Source: Megamonas hypermegale (GTDB taxonomy: Bacteria; Bacillota; Negativicutes; Selenomonadales; Selenomonadaceae). Taken from it: a stretch of 64,000 nt of DNA. The notes beneath the pieces were generated by a model, which ran no database searches, was not told the origin of the DNA, and saw only the letters and a program-made list of their open reading frames with translations. Positions 17,466-27,313 of the stretch are shown here, piece by piece; the stretch's first letter is position 1, and every line of letters begins with the position of its first letter. A program made the translations under genes and the position numbers. Where the stretch lies: assembly GCA_002314325.1 (NCBI GenBank), contig DCFC01000035.1, positions 105,457 through 169,456 of the forward strand, in the 5' to 3' direction.

Positions 17466-19208
17466 TTATTTATCGAAATCGTACATTTTTTCTCTGGCAT
17501 GGTAATGCGTATGCAGAAGTTCATGCGCAATCTTGCTGCCCGGTTTTTCCAAAAATTCCGCGTAGAGTTTTTTCAGATACGGATTTTCGTGCGATTTGCG
17601 GTATTTCGTATTCTTGTCGATTGTATAAAGCGCTTCCATGCGTTTTTTATTTATGCTCATGGTCGTGTTGACCGGCTGACCGCCGCCGCCGATACAGCCG
17701 CCCGGGCAGGCCATTATTTCAAAGAAATCGTATTCACATTCACCGGCACGCAGTTTATCCATGATGACTTTGGCATTTTTGAGCGTATGCGCAACGGCAA
17801 TGCGTACTTTTTTGCCGTCGATGTCGATTTCCGCTTCTTTGATACCGTCGAAGCCGCGAACAGGCGTATACTCGATATTTTTCATTTCCTTGCCAGTGAG
17901 CCATTCATACGTGGTGCGCAGTGCAGCTTCCATAACGCCACCCGTTGCGCCGAAGATGGCAGCAGCACCTGTTGCTTCACCCATCGGATTGTCAAATTCG
18001 CTTTCCGGCAAGTCGTTGAAATTAATACCGATGTATTTGATAAGTTTGATTAAGCCGCGCGTCGTGATAACGGCGTCCGTATCCTGATAGCCGTCGCGTC
18101 CCATTTCCGGACGGGTGATTTCATATTTTTTGGCAATACACGGCATAACGGCAACAGTGAAGATTTTTTTCGGGTCGATATTTTCCTGCTGTGCATAATG
18201 CGTTTTCGTGATAGCGGAGAAAATCTGCATCGGCGATTTCGTCGTGGATAAATGGTCGAGCAAATCAGGATAATGCTTTTCCATGTAATTTACCCAGCCA
18301 GGACAGCACGAAGTCGCCATCGGCATTTTCTTGCCGGATTTAATGCGTTCGATTAATTCGTTGGCTTCTTCCGTAATGGTAAGGTCAGCGCCGTAGTTCG
18401 TGTCGAATACTTTGTCAAAACCAATCATGCGCAGTGCCGTAACCATTTTTTTCGTAACAATGCTTCCTTTCGGCAGACCGAAAGCATCACCGAGTGCAAC
18501 ACGCACGCTCGGCGCCGTCTGCACGATAACGATTTTTTCCGGGTCGAAGATGGCATCAAGCACGCGTTCCGTATCGTCTTTTTCCACGAGCGCGCCGACA
18601 GGGCAGGCAAGCGAGCACTGACCGCAGAGCACGCACTGCGTATTGTTAAATTCATCATTGAACGGCGTCGTAATATGAATATTGGTGCTGCGACCGGCAA
18701 AGCCGAGTACTTCAATGCCCTGAATATCCTTGCAGGCACGAATACAGCGGCCGCATTTCACGCATTTTTCCGGGTCATGCAGAAGGCTCGGATTGCTGCC
18801 GAATTTCGGCTTCGGTTTGCTGACATGCGGAATTTTCGGTTTCAAAACATTGAAACGGCTGCATAAATCCTGCAATGTGCAGTTGCCGTTACGCGGACAG
18901 GTCAGACAGTTTTCTTCATGGTCAGCCATGATGAGCTGCAAAATACCGCGCTGCGTATCGCGCACAACCTGCGTATCAGTATATACTTCCATACCTTCCC
19001 AGCATTCAGTGGAGCAGGCAGCCAGAAGGCGGCGTTTGCCGACAACTTCCACCGAGCAGATACGGCATCTGGCTTTTACTCTCTGGTCGGGATGGTAGCA
19101 TAAATGCGGAATATCAATATGCAGCATACGCGCCGCCTCAAGAATTTTAGTGCCTTTTTTTACGGTTACAGGCATATTATTTATTTTAAGGTGAACTAAC
19201 TCTTCCAT
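17466..19208 (-). CDS. hydA: [FeFe]-hydrogenase catalytic subunit
   Basis: This 580-aa subunit catalyses H2 formation or uptake. Domains in order: N-terminal [2Fe-2S] ferredoxin fold (CYH...CRIC...AC), His-ligated cluster motif (HEENCLTCPRNGNC), two [4Fe-4S] motifs (CVKCGRCIRAC and CVLCGQCSLACP), then the H-cluster domain with TSCCPGW, MPCIAKKYE and EIMACPGGCIGGGGQ. The size and accessory clusters match HndD/HydA of NAD(P)-linked trimeric enzymes. The upstream NuoF-like and NuoE-like genes support an electron-bifurcating (confurcating) complex with ferredoxin and NAD(P)H, which is inferred from layout. Confidence 0.96.
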   Translation of the reverse strand: MEELVHLKINNMPVTVKKGTKILEAARMLHIDIPHLCYHPDQRVKARCRICSVEVVGKRRLLAACSTECWEGMEVYTDTQVVRDTQRGILQLIMADHEENCLTCPRNGNCTLQDLCSRFNVLKPKIPHVSKPKPKFGSNPSLLHDPEKCVKCGRCIRACKDIQGIEVLGFAGRSTNIHITTPFNDEFNNTQCVLCGQCSLACPVGALVEKDDTERVLDAIFDPEKIVIVQTAPSVRVALGDAFGLPKGSIVTKKMVTALRMIGFDKVFDTNYGADLTITEEANELIERIKSGKKMPMATSCCPGWVNYMEKHYPDLLDHLSTTKSPMQIFSAITKTHYAQQENIDPKKIFTVAVMPCIAKKYEITRPEMGRDGYQDTDAVITTRGLIKLIKYIGINFNDLPESEFDNPMGEATGAAAIFGATGGVMEAALRTTYEWLTGKEMKNIEYTPVRGFDGIKEAEIDIDGKKVRIAVAHTLKNAKVIMDKLRAGECEYDFFEIMACPGGCIGGGGQPVNTTMSINKKRMEALYTIDKNTKYRKSHENPYLKKLYAEFLEKPGSKIAHELLHTHYHAREKMYDFDK

Positions 19209-19223
19209 TAACTCGAGCTCCTT

Positions 19224-20465
19224 CTATTCTTTAACTTTAAAAACATCAGGGAATATGTTCATAGCGGATTTCAAGGCGTTCTGAGCCGTTTCGCCGAGAC
19301 CGCACAGAGAAGACATCGGCATGACTTTGGCAAACGTAGTCATCGTATCCAAATCTTCCTGCGTATGCGTACCGGCTTTTATTTTATCCAGAAACATTTT
19401 TATATGGCGATTACCTTCGCGGCAAGGCGTACACTGACCGCAGCTTTCATGCAGGAAGAAATCCTGCGTATAGCGCAGAAAATCAATCACGGAAGTGCGT
19501 TCGTCGATAACGAGAATAGAGCCGGAACCGATAATCAAATCGTGTGCATCAAAATCTTCGTAAGTGTACGGCACATCCAAAATGCTGTCATCGGCAATTT
19601 TGCCGGAAGCGCCGCCGAACTGAATTAAACGGATATTGCGATTGCCCTGAATACCGCCTGCCATATCGTAGATGATTTCGCGAATAGTCGTGCCGAACGG
19701 AATTTCATAAACGCCCGGCTTGTTGACATTGCCGCCAACGCTGACGAGCTTCGTACCGAGCGACTCACCTACACCGTATTTCATATACGTTTTGGCTTTG
19801 TCGCGCAGAAGATGCGGCACAATCGACAGACTTTCCACATTGTTCATGCAGGTCGGGCGAGCAAACAGACCGCTCTGTTTCATAAACGGCGGTTTCATAC
19901 GCGGACGGCCCGCCTTGCCTTCCATAGAACGAATGAGAGCCGTACCTTCGCCGCATACGTATGCGCCTGCGCCTGTATACAGATGAATTTTATAATCCCA
20001 GCCCGTGCCGAGAATATTTTTGCCGAGAAAACCGTTTTCCTCCGCCTGTTTGATGGCGTTTAAAAGACGCGGACGCAGATGGCTGTATTCAGTGCGCATA
20101 TAGATATAGCCGTCTTCCGCATTTACTGCCCAGCCGGCAATGATGATGGCTTCGATTAAATTAAACGGGTCATTCGTAATAAGTTCACGGTCTTTGAAGG
20201 TACACGTTTCCCCTTCGTCCGCGTTGCAGATTACGCAGTGATGCGGGCGCGGCACAGCGCGGGCCTGCGACCATTTGCGTCCCATCGGATAAGCCGCACC
20301 GCCGCGACCTTTTATTTTAGCTTCACTCAAGAGAGCGGCAATGTCGTCGCCGTCCATAGTTACAGCTTTTTTTAAAGCAGAAAAACCGCCGATGTTCATA
20401 TAATCTTCAATAGAAAATACATCGTATTTGCCAAAATTTTCGGTTATGTACTGCACTTTACTCAT
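19224..20465 (-). CDS. hndC: NuoF-like NAD(P)-binding hydrogenase subunit
   Basis: This is the flavin subunit that passes electrons between NAD(P)H and HydA. The 413-aa chain has the FMN/NADH fold (GRGGAAYPMGRKW, GAGAYVCGEGTALI, GRPRMKPPF) and the C-terminal cluster motif ESCGQCTPCREG. It lacks the N-terminal thioredoxin-like and C-terminal 2x[4Fe-4S] ferredoxin extensions of Thermotoga HydB (over 600 aa), so it is the short form. It lies 15 bp upstream of hydA and about 30 bp downstream of the NuoE-like gene. Confidence 0.93.
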   Translation of the reverse strand: MSKVQYITENFGKYDVFSIEDYMNIGGFSALKKAVTMDGDDIAALLSEAKIKGRGGAAYPMGRKWSQARAVPRPHHCVICNADEGETCTFKDRELITNDPFNLIEAIIIAGWAVNAEDGYIYMRTEYSHLRPRLLNAIKQAEENGFLGKNILGTGWDYKIHLYTGAGAYVCGEGTALIRSMEGKAGRPRMKPPFMKQSGLFARPTCMNNVESLSIVPHLLRDKAKTYMKYGVGESLGTKLVSVGGNVNKPGVYEIPFGTTIREIIYDMAGGIQGNRNIRLIQFGGASGKIADDSILDVPYTYEDFDAHDLIIGSGSILVIDERTSVIDFLRYTQDFFLHESCGQCTPCREGNRHIKMFLDKIKAGTHTQEDLDTMTTFAKVMPMSSLCGLGETAQNALKSAMNIFPDVFKVKE

Positions 20466-20497
20466 ACAATAAAATCCTGCCTTTCCTTAGATTGTGT

Positions 20498-20998
20498 TCA
20501 GATGAATTTTTCCAGCACTGCGCGGATTTTAGCTTCGCTGTCGAGATTGCCGTATACCTGACCGTTAATGCGCACAGCAGGAGCTTTGTCGCAGGCACCG
20601 AAGCAGGAAACTTTTTCCAGCGTGAATTTGCCGTCATACGTTACACTGTCAAAACCGATATTTAAAAGTTTCTGCAAAGTATCAATTAAAAATTTATTGT
20701 TATTCACCTTGCAGGCAATATTGTCGCAGACTTCAATCGGATAGCGTCCGCGCGGCTTGTCGGAAAGAGCATCGTAGAAAGTAATGCAGTCATAAATGAC
20801 GGATACTTTAACGTCCGGCACTTTTTCAGCTATATAATAAGCCACGATTTTCGGAATGTAATGCTGCGGAATTTCCTGCTGAACTTCCACCAATATACCA
20901 ACAATCTGAGTGAAATCATAATCATGAGCCGCTACGATGGCGTCGATTTTTTCCTTCAGCGCATCCGTCAGCTCAAAGTTCGTGCTGTCAGCAATCAT
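20498..20998 (-). CDS. hndA: NuoE-like [2Fe-2S] hydrogenase subunit
   Basis: This 166-aa thioredoxin-like ferredoxin is the first gene of the operon. Cluster cysteines lie in CDNIAC and CFGACDKAPAV, the NuoE/HndA pattern. The N-terminal part is the helical bundle that contacts NuoF-like subunits. It is preceded by a candidate promoter 70-100 bp upstream. Confidence 0.93.
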   Translation of the reverse strand: MIADSTNFELTDALKEKIDAIVAAHDYDFTQIVGILVEVQQEIPQHYIPKIVAYYIAEKVPDVKVSVIYDCITFYDALSDKPRGRYPIEVCDNIACKVNNNKFLIDTLQKLLNIGFDSVTYDGKFTLEKVSCFGACDKAPAVRINGQVYGNLDSEAKIRAVLEKFI

Positions 20999-21069
20999 GT
21001 CATCAACCTACCTTTATAATATATACGAGAAAAACACCTACAAATTTAAATAGAATTTATATTAGTTTT

Positions 21070-21098
21070 ATATTACCATAAATTTCTTTTAGAGTGAA
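21070..21098 (-). promoter_or_regulatory. Probable promoter of the hydrogenase operon
   Basis: On the minus strand TTCACT and TAATAT are spaced by 17 bp, about 75 bp upstream of hndA. No clear operator was identified, so redox or metabolic control is not visible. Confidence 0.45.
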
Positions 21099-21129
21099 TA
21101 TGAAGATGTAAAGTATACAAAAGATAAAT

Positions 21130-21180
21130 AAAAACAAACTCATTATGAAAATATTTTTTATCACATATTCATAATGAGTT
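21130..21180 (-). terminator. Terminator after eda
   Basis: A 12-bp stem ACTCATTATGAA/TTCATAATGAGT is followed on the minus strand by TTTGTTTTTATTTA. It separates the sugar-acid operon from the hydrogenase operon. Confidence 0.85.
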
Positions 21181-21214
21181 GCGGGGGTTTATCAATATCT
21201 TTTTAAAGGGTAAT

Positions 21215-21853
21215 TTATTTATTTCGGATGTTTTTAGCAACAATGGATTTGCACAGCGCCGTGATTTCATCCCATTGTTTTGCCTTAACGAGTTTATTCG
21301 GCAGCATGAAACTTCCGCCGATTGCGGCAACGTTTGGCAGCGCCAGATAATCGTTCATGTTATTTTCGTTAACGCCGCCTGTCGGCATGAATTTGATATT
21401 GCCGAACGGACCGGCCAGTGCTTTTAATGTCTTAACGCCGCCGTACGCTTCCGCCGGGAAAAATTTGCAGACGGTAAGACCGAATGACATGGCAACTTCA
21501 ATGTCGCTCGGCGTAACTGTTCCCGGCACGACATCGATATTATTATCCACGCACCATTTGACAACGGCAGGATTGAGCCCCGGCGAAACGATGAATTTCG
21601 CTCCTTTTTCCACTGCTTCTTTGGCATGCTCTACATCATGCACTGTACCGGCCCCGACGATTATTTCCGGCACTTCATGCGCCATATTGTAAATTGTCTG
21701 TCCGCCCGCTTCGGTGCGGAATGTAACTTCCGCTACAGGAATACCGCCGGCAACGAGTGCTTTGGCGAGCGGCACTGCGTCATTGGCATCATCTAAAACT
21801 ACGAGCGGCACAAGTCCGATATCGAATATTTTCTGCATGTTTTCACTAATCAT
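21215..21853 (-). CDS. eda: KDPG/KHG aldolase
   Basis: It cleaves 2-keto-3-deoxy-6-phosphogluconate to pyruvate and glyceraldehyde 3-phosphate, the last step of hexuronate breakdown. The 212-aa length is normal; the Schiff-base lysine is in VCKFFPAE and the catalytic Glu in VTFRTEAG. Downstream of kdgK (39 bp) and followed by a terminator, it is the last gene of the uxa operon. Confidence 0.95.
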   Translation of the reverse strand: MISENMQKIFDIGLVPLVVLDDANDAVPLAKALVAGGIPVAEVTFRTEAGGQTIYNMAHEVPEIIVGAGTVHDVEHAKEAVEKGAKFIVSPGLNPAVVKWCVDNNIDVVPGTVTPSDIEVAMSFGLTVCKFFPAEAYGGVKTLKALAGPFGNIKFMPTGGVNENNMNDYLALPNVAAIGGSFMLPNKLVKAKQWDEITALCKSIVAKNIRNK

Positions 21854-21892
21854 GTATATACATCTCCATTTATATTTTTAGTTATTTAGCGT

Positions 21893-22840
21893 TTATTCAG
21901 AAAGAAACTGGAAATTGGCAAGTTCTTCACGAGTCGGCAGACCTTCATTGTCGCCGCGGCTCATTACCTGAATTGCCCCGATTGCCGTACCGCGTTTCAC
22001 CGCTTTATCCAGCGGCAGATTTTCCATAAGACCGGTGATTACGCCAGTGGCAAACCCGTCGCCCGCGCCGACCGTATCGACGACTTTTTTTACCGTATAA
22101 CCGTCCACCATGTAATTTTCACCTTTAGCGGTGGAAACGTACGCGCCTTTGCTGCCGCATTTCGTCACGCAGATTTTCGCACCGTTATGCAGATAAATCT
22201 GGTTTATGGCTTTCGCGTCTTTCGTACCGACGAGAATTTTGCCTTCATTTTCGCCCGGCAGAACCAAATCGGCATAAGAAGCAAGTTCATTAAGCGTCTG
22301 CACCATATCGCTTTCCGTCTTCCAGAGCTGCGGGCGCAGGTTCGGGTCGAAACTGATGAACAGCCCCTGTGCTTTGGCTTTTTTCATCAAGGCAAAACTT
22401 GCCTTTTTTGCACTGTCGGACAATGCAGGCAGGATACCAGTCAAATGAATATGCGTGTAACAGCTCAAATCTATTTTTTCCACATCGGCCTCGCTCAAAG
22501 TGGAAGCGGCAGAATTTTTACGGAAGTAGAATATATCCGGGTCGCCGACGCTTGTTCTGCCTTTTAGCATGAAGCCGGTCGGTCTTTCGTCCGAAAAACT
22601 TACAAATTCACTGCCGATTTTATTTTCGTTTAATTCGTTGACGATAAGCCTGCCGAACGGGTCATTGCCGAGCTTCGTCATATACGTGACTTTATGTTCA
22701 AGCCGCGCCGTACCGACTGCCACGTTGAATTCAGCTCCGGCAACAGCCAAATCGTAGCCTTTCACACTGTCAAGACTGCCTTCGCTCTGCGCGATTAACA
22801 GTCCCATCGGTTCGCCGACTAAAATCAGTCCTGTTTGCAA
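21893..22840 (-). CDS. kdgK: 2-keto-3-deoxygluconate kinase
   Basis: This PfkB-family sugar kinase of 315 aa phosphorylates KDG to KDPG. It shows the N-terminal GG-type substrate region (GAEFNVAVGTARL) and the C-terminal anion-hole motif DTVGAGDGFATG with its catalytic Asp. Its position between uxaA and eda fixes the substrate with good confidence. Confidence 0.92.
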   Translation of the reverse strand: MQTGLILVGEPMGLLIAQSEGSLDSVKGYDLAVAGAEFNVAVGTARLEHKVTYMTKLGNDPFGRLIVNELNENKIGSEFVSFSDERPTGFMLKGRTSVGDPDIFYFRKNSAASTLSEADVEKIDLSCYTHIHLTGILPALSDSAKKASFALMKKAKAQGLFISFDPNLRPQLWKTESDMVQTLNELASYADLVLPGENEGKILVGTKDAKAINQIYLHNGAKICVTKCGSKGAYVSTAKGENYMVDGYTVKKVVDTVGAGDGFATGVITGLMENLPLDKAVKRGTAIGAIQVMSRGDNEGLPTREELANFQFLSE

Positions 22841-22870
22841 CTGTATTCCTCCTTTAAATTTTTAAATTTT

Positions 22871-24358
22871 TTATTCCGTAACGCCGTCTTTCCAAACGGC
22901 AATTTCGTTAAAGTTCATCTGTTCCGCTTTCGTTTGTCTGCCGGAAGCGATTTCCAAAATAGTTTCCCACAAATCGTCGCGCAGTTTTTCCATAACCGTT
23001 CCGTCCAAAAGCCTTCCGGCGTTGAAATCTATCCATTTCGCCTTGTAGTACGCCAATCTGCTGTTCGTAGCGATTTTCACGGTAGGAACGATTGTGCCCC
23101 ACGGCGTGCCGCGGCCGGTGGAAAACAGGATTATCTGACAACCGCTGGCGGCAAGAGCAGTCGTGGATACGGAATCATTGCCCGGGCCGTTCAAAAGCTG
23201 CAAGCCCGCAGTCTGCACCGTATCGCCGTAGCTCAAAACATCAACGACCTGAGCATGACCGCCTTTTTGCACGCAGCCGAGCGATTTATCCTCCAGCGTT
23301 GTTATGCCGCCTTTTTTATTGCCCGGCGAAGGATTGTCGGAAATCGGCTGATTGTACCGTTTAAAATACGCTTTGAAATTGTTGATTAAATCGACCGTCT
23401 TATGGAAAGTTTCTTCATTTTTCGCTCTGTTCATCAGCAGCGTTTCCGCGCCGAACATTTCCGGCACTTCCGTGAGCACTGTCGTCCCGCCGCTGCCGAT
23501 AACGAGGTCGGACAACTCGCCGATTAAAGGATTGGCAGTAATGCCGGAAAAACCATCCGAGCCGCCGCATTTCAGACCGATGCGCAAATCGCTCACAGGA
23601 CACTGCTTTCTTTTATATCTATTGGCAAATTCCGCTAATTCTTCTAATAAATGTCTGCCGGTAATATCCTCATCTTCTACTTCCTGCGTAACCATGAATT
23701 TGACACGGTCAGGATTATAATCGCCGAGAACTTTCTTAAATTCCGTGAGATTATTATTTTCACAGCCCAGACTTACGACGAGTACGGCTCCGGCATTGGG
23801 ATGATTTACGATATCGGCGAGAATTTTCTGCGTCATCGTATAATCAGTGCCGATTTGCGAACAGCCGTAAGGATGAACAATACCCATACAGTCATCAATA
23901 TTTGCATAATTTTTAATGAGCTCTCTGCCGATTTTTTCCAGATAGCGGACTGTGCTCGTAACACAGTTGACCGTAGGCACAATCCAAAGATTGTTGCGCG
24001 TTCCCACTGTGCCATTTTCACGCTTGTAACCCATAAATGTTGTTTTATTAGAGACAGGAAGCGCGACAGGTGCTACCGGATTATATTCATACGATAAAAT
24101 TGAACCGAGATTTGTCTTCAAATTATGCGTATGAACATGACTGCCCGGCGCAATCGCACCGTTGGCATGGCCTATCGGGAAGCTGTATTTGATGATATTT
24201 TCACCTGCAGCAATATTTTTTAAAGCTATCTTATGACCGGAAGGAATATCCTCCTGCACCGTCACGGTGAAATCATTTACTGAAACAATATCGCCTTTTG
24301 CCAAATCTTTCAGCGCAACGGCGACATTATCCAATTTGTTTATTTGCAGTATATCCAT
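22871..24358 (-). CDS. uxaA: Altronate dehydratase
   Basis: This single-chain enzyme (495 aa) dehydrates D-altronate to 2-keto-3-deoxygluconate. The N-terminal SAF domain (residues about 1-95, GSHVHTHNLKT) is joined to the large UxaA domain (GYKRENGTVGTRNN, GCEN, KCGGSDGFSGITANP, GRGTPWG). It starts 3 bp after the uxaB stop and is clearly in one operon with uxaB, kdgK and eda. Confidence 0.95.
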   Translation of the reverse strand: MDILQINKLDNVAVALKDLAKGDIVSVNDFTVTVQEDIPSGHKIALKNIAAGENIIKYSFPIGHANGAIAPGSHVHTHNLKTNLGSILSYEYNPVAPVALPVSNKTTFMGYKRENGTVGTRNNLWIVPTVNCVTSTVRYLEKIGRELIKNYANIDDCMGIVHPYGCSQIGTDYTMTQKILADIVNHPNAGAVLVVSLGCENNNLTEFKKVLGDYNPDRVKFMVTQEVEDEDITGRHLLEELAEFANRYKRKQCPVSDLRIGLKCGGSDGFSGITANPLIGELSDLVIGSGGTTVLTEVPEMFGAETLLMNRAKNEETFHKTVDLINNFKAYFKRYNQPISDNPSPGNKKGGITTLEDKSLGCVQKGGHAQVVDVLSYGDTVQTAGLQLLNGPGNDSVSTTALAASGCQIILFSTGRGTPWGTIVPTVKIATNSRLAYYKAKWIDFNAGRLLDGTVMEKLRDDLWETILEIASGRQTKAEQMNFNEIAVWKDGVTE

Positions 24359-24361
24359 AAT

Positions 24362-25834
24362 TTAATCCTCATCCATTAACAGAGATTGCATGATTTTTTT
24401 CGTGCCTTTAATATCTATTTCATATAAATATTTGCCTACATCGCGCACCAGTTCCGGATAAACAGTAAGGTCTTTGTCCCATAAATCACTGTCGCCCAAA
24501 ATCCGTTCAGCCACACTGTTGGCACCGGTCAGGGAATTATCATACAGTTTCCATGCCGCGTGCAGTTTGTCAAGCGCCGCCGTATCATCGGTAAATTCAA
24601 ACGGCTGTCCGTTTCTTTCATTCGATTTGTACAAATAAATATAAGCGGCGAAACTGAAACAGAGATTTTGCGGGAAAGTACCGAATTTTTCCTGATACTC
24701 CAGCAAGGACGGCAGCACTCTAACTTTAAATTTGGAAGTGCAGTTTAATAAAATGCTGAGCAGCTGGTGTTTAATAAACGGATTTTGGAAACGTTCGATT
24801 ACGGCAGCGGCAAAATCCTCCAGCATCTGTTTGTCCATAGAAACTGACGGCAGAATAATATTTTTAATCGTCTGGCGGGCAAATCTGCCTGTTATTTCAT
24901 CATTCATCATTTCCGCCACCGTATCGAGCCCCGCGAGGAAACTTGCCGGAACATTTGCCGTATGACCGCCGTTTAACAGGCGCACTTTACGCTGGCGATA
25001 TTTGGTAATGTCTTTTTCAATAACAACATTCAGACCGCTCTTAATAAACGGCAGTTTTTCACTGAGACTTTCATCACCTTCCAGCGCGAGAAAATGGAAC
25101 GGTTCGCCGCAGGCGATAAGCGTATCCTCATAGCCGAGCTCAGCTGTAATCGTTTCGATTTCATCTTTCGGATAACCGCTGACAACACGGTCAACAAGGC
25201 TGTTATAAAATTTATTGCATTTTGTCAGCCACGTTTTGAATTCTTCCGGCAGTTTCCAGTCATCACAGTAGCGTAGCAGGATATTCCGCAAAAGATTGCC
25301 GTTATCTTCCAGAAGTTCGCACGGAATAATGTACATGCCCTTATCCGGCGCGCCGTAGAAATATTCATAGCGGTGATACAAAAACAGCGTAAGCTTTGCC
25401 GGATAGGACAAAGGCGGCTGCATATCGGCTCTGTCGTCAGGATTATACGTAAGCCCTGCTTCCGTCGTGTTGGAAAAAACAAATTCCATATCAGGATTTT
25501 CCGCACATTTCAAAACGTCGTTCCAATTAGTATACGGATTGATACCGCGGCTCACACAGTTGATGATTTCACTGCTGTTTACCGTCTGCCCGTCCTGAAT
25601 GCCGCGCAGTATGACAGTAAATAAACCGTCCTGCGCATTCAGTTTACCGACAACTCTGCCGCGCGGCGTAGGCTGAACGGCAACAACACTGCCGTTGAAC
25701 GTGCCCTGTTTATTCATCTGCTGTACCATCCAGTCCATGAAAGCGCGAATGAAATTGCCTTCACCAAACTGAATGATTTTCTCCGGTCGATTGTTTTTCA
25801 ATTCAGGAAAAGATTGTAAATTTAATTGTTTCAT
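24362..25834 (-). CDS. uxaB: Tagaturonate reductase
   Basis: It reduces D-tagaturonate to D-altronate with NADH. The 490-aa protein is of the mannitol dehydrogenase family (GEGNFIRAFMDW, then RKVRLLNGGHT with the active-site region). The similar fructuronate reductase UxuB is unlikely because uxaA is immediately downstream. No uxaC isomerase is in the window; tagaturonate may instead come from the L-galactonate-type dehydrogenase at 28631. Confidence 0.93.
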   Translation of the reverse strand: MKQLNLQSFPELKNNRPEKIIQFGEGNFIRAFMDWMVQQMNKQGTFNGSVVAVQPTPRGRVVGKLNAQDGLFTVILRGIQDGQTVNSSEIINCVSRGINPYTNWNDVLKCAENPDMEFVFSNTTEAGLTYNPDDRADMQPPLSYPAKLTLFLYHRYEYFYGAPDKGMYIIPCELLEDNGNLLRNILLRYCDDWKLPEEFKTWLTKCNKFYNSLVDRVVSGYPKDEIETITAELGYEDTLIACGEPFHFLALEGDESLSEKLPFIKSGLNVVIEKDITKYRQRKVRLLNGGHTANVPASFLAGLDTVAEMMNDEITGRFARQTIKNIILPSVSMDKQMLEDFAAAVIERFQNPFIKHQLLSILLNCTSKFKVRVLPSLLEYQEKFGTFPQNLCFSFAAYIYLYKSNERNGQPFEFTDDTAALDKLHAAWKLYDNSLTGANSVAERILGDSDLWDKDLTVYPELVRDVGKYLYEIDIKGTKKIMQSLLMDED

Positions 25835-25883
25835 TATATGTTCTCCTGCTCTATAATTATTTGAATTTTACAAAATATTTCAC

Positions 25884-25928
25884 AAAAATTGTTGTACTAA
25901 TATTTATTTTTATTAGCACAACAATTTC
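25884..25928 (-). terminator. Terminator between transporter and uxaB
   Basis: The 17-bp near-perfect stem AAATTGTTGTGCTAATA/TATTAGTACAACAATTT, followed by TTTG on the minus strand, lies after the MFS gene. The uxaB operon may therefore have its own promoter or depend on readthrough. Confidence 0.7.
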
Positions 25929-25940
25929 AGTTTCACGGTA

Positions 25941-27239
25941 TTAATTTTTTTCTTTTAAGTTGTTACCCATTTTCATTGGAATAGTGAGGAAAAGCAATAT
26001 TGCGGCAATAAAACCGGAAATACCCATTGCATATAAGCCTGCATTCGAGCTTTGGAAAACTGTTTCAGCCCATACACGGAGATTTGGTGCTACAAAACCG
26101 CCAAGGTTCCCCATAGAATTGATAAATGCTATACCACTGGCAGCACCTATGCCGGTTAGAATACGACTAGGTAAAGTCCAGAATATCGGCTGACAAGCTA
26201 AGTTACCGATAGCAACAATTGATAAAGCAGCTATCCCCAATATCGGGAAACTTGTCGAAGATACGAAATAACCAATTCCTGACAAGGCAATGATAACAGC
26301 GGCTAAACTTCCGCGCATACCGGTTTTATCAGAAAGACGCGGTAAATATATTGTAGCTACTAAGGCGAAAATCCATGGGATAGCACTGACAAGACCGACC
26401 ATTGTTCCCACTTTTGCCCCTAATAAACCAGCAACATGAGTAGGCAGATAGAAATTCAAACCGTAGTTACAAACCTGAATTATAAAGCATATTAAAGCCA
26501 AATATAAAACTTTCAGATTGAACAATACGGATAAAGCACCAACTTTTTCAAAACTTTTCTTACTGTTTTCTTTATCCAATGCTTCTTTAAGCGCAATCTT
26601 TTCTTCATCAGTAAGCCATTTTGCTTTTTTCGGTTCATCAATTAAATATCTAAAAGCAAAAACCCCGCTTACAGCTGCTAATAAACCTTCAATAGCAAAC
26701 ATCCACTGCCAACCTTCATGTCCTAAGAAGCCGTGCATATCCAGCAATAAACCGGAGATAGGCGAACCGAAGATGAAAGCAAGAGGCGGACCCATCCAAA
26801 ACAGCCCCATAATGGAACTTCTTCTTTCTTCCGTAAACCATAAAGTAAAATAATAAACGATAGCAGGCATGAAACCGGCTTCAGCAATACCTAAGAGAAC
26901 ACGCAAAACAAGGAATTGAAATTCGTTAGTTACGAGAGCAAATCCAGCGGACACAAGACCCCAGGTAATCATGATACGGGACAGCCAGAGACGAGCGCCG
27001 AATTTGTGCATTAAAATATTACTAGGAACTTCAAATACAGCATATCCGATAAAGAAGATACCTGCACCTAAAGCAAATGCTGCTTCACTGATACCAGTAG
27101 ACAGCTGGAACGCTTCTTTAGCAAATCCGATATTGGAACGGTCTAAAAATGCAAAGATATACATTAATACTATAAAAGGTACTAATTTTCTTTGAGCTTT
27201 TCCCATAGCCTTATCGGCTAAATTAATTTGTGTATCCAA
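25941..27239 (-). CDS. MFS sugar-acid transporter (ACS family)
   Basis: This 432-aa, 12-TM protein belongs to the anion:cation symporter group of the major facilitator family, whose members import galacturonate, galactonate, glucarate and similar acids. Visible signs are DRSNIGFAKEAF in TM1, FFIGYAVFEVPSNILMHKFGARLWLSRIM and GIAEAGFMPAIVYY. Its place between the LarA-like gene and uxaB argues for a hexuronate or hexonate. ExuT and LgoT are the closest functional ideas; which acid it carries cannot be read from the sequence. Confidence 0.88.
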   Translation of the reverse strand: MDTQINLADKAMGKAQRKLVPFIVLMYIFAFLDRSNIGFAKEAFQLSTGISEAAFALGAGIFFIGYAVFEVPSNILMHKFGARLWLSRIMITWGLVSAGFALVTNEFQFLVLRVLLGIAEAGFMPAIVYYFTLWFTEERRSSIMGLFWMGPPLAFIFGSPISGLLLDMHGFLGHEGWQWMFAIEGLLAAVSGVFAFRYLIDEPKKAKWLTDEEKIALKEALDKENSKKSFEKVGALSVLFNLKVLYLALICFIIQVCNYGLNFYLPTHVAGLLGAKVGTMVGLVSAIPWIFALVATIYLPRLSDKTGMRGSLAAVIIALSGIGYFVSSTSFPILGIAALSIVAIGNLACQPIFWTLPSRILTGIGAASGIAFINSMGNLGGFVAPNLRVWAETVFQSSNAGLYAMGISGFIAAILLFLTIPMKMGNNLKEKN

Positions 27240-27313
27240 TATAATTCATCCTTTATAATATATTTAAGTTAATGAAGGTAACCTATAACCTGTTTCAATC
27301 ATTTCGAATAAAA

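Noticed and set aside
21215-25834. Fructuronate (uxu) branch
   Set aside because: The dehydratase is UxaA-type, not UxuA, so the reductase is best read as UxaB.
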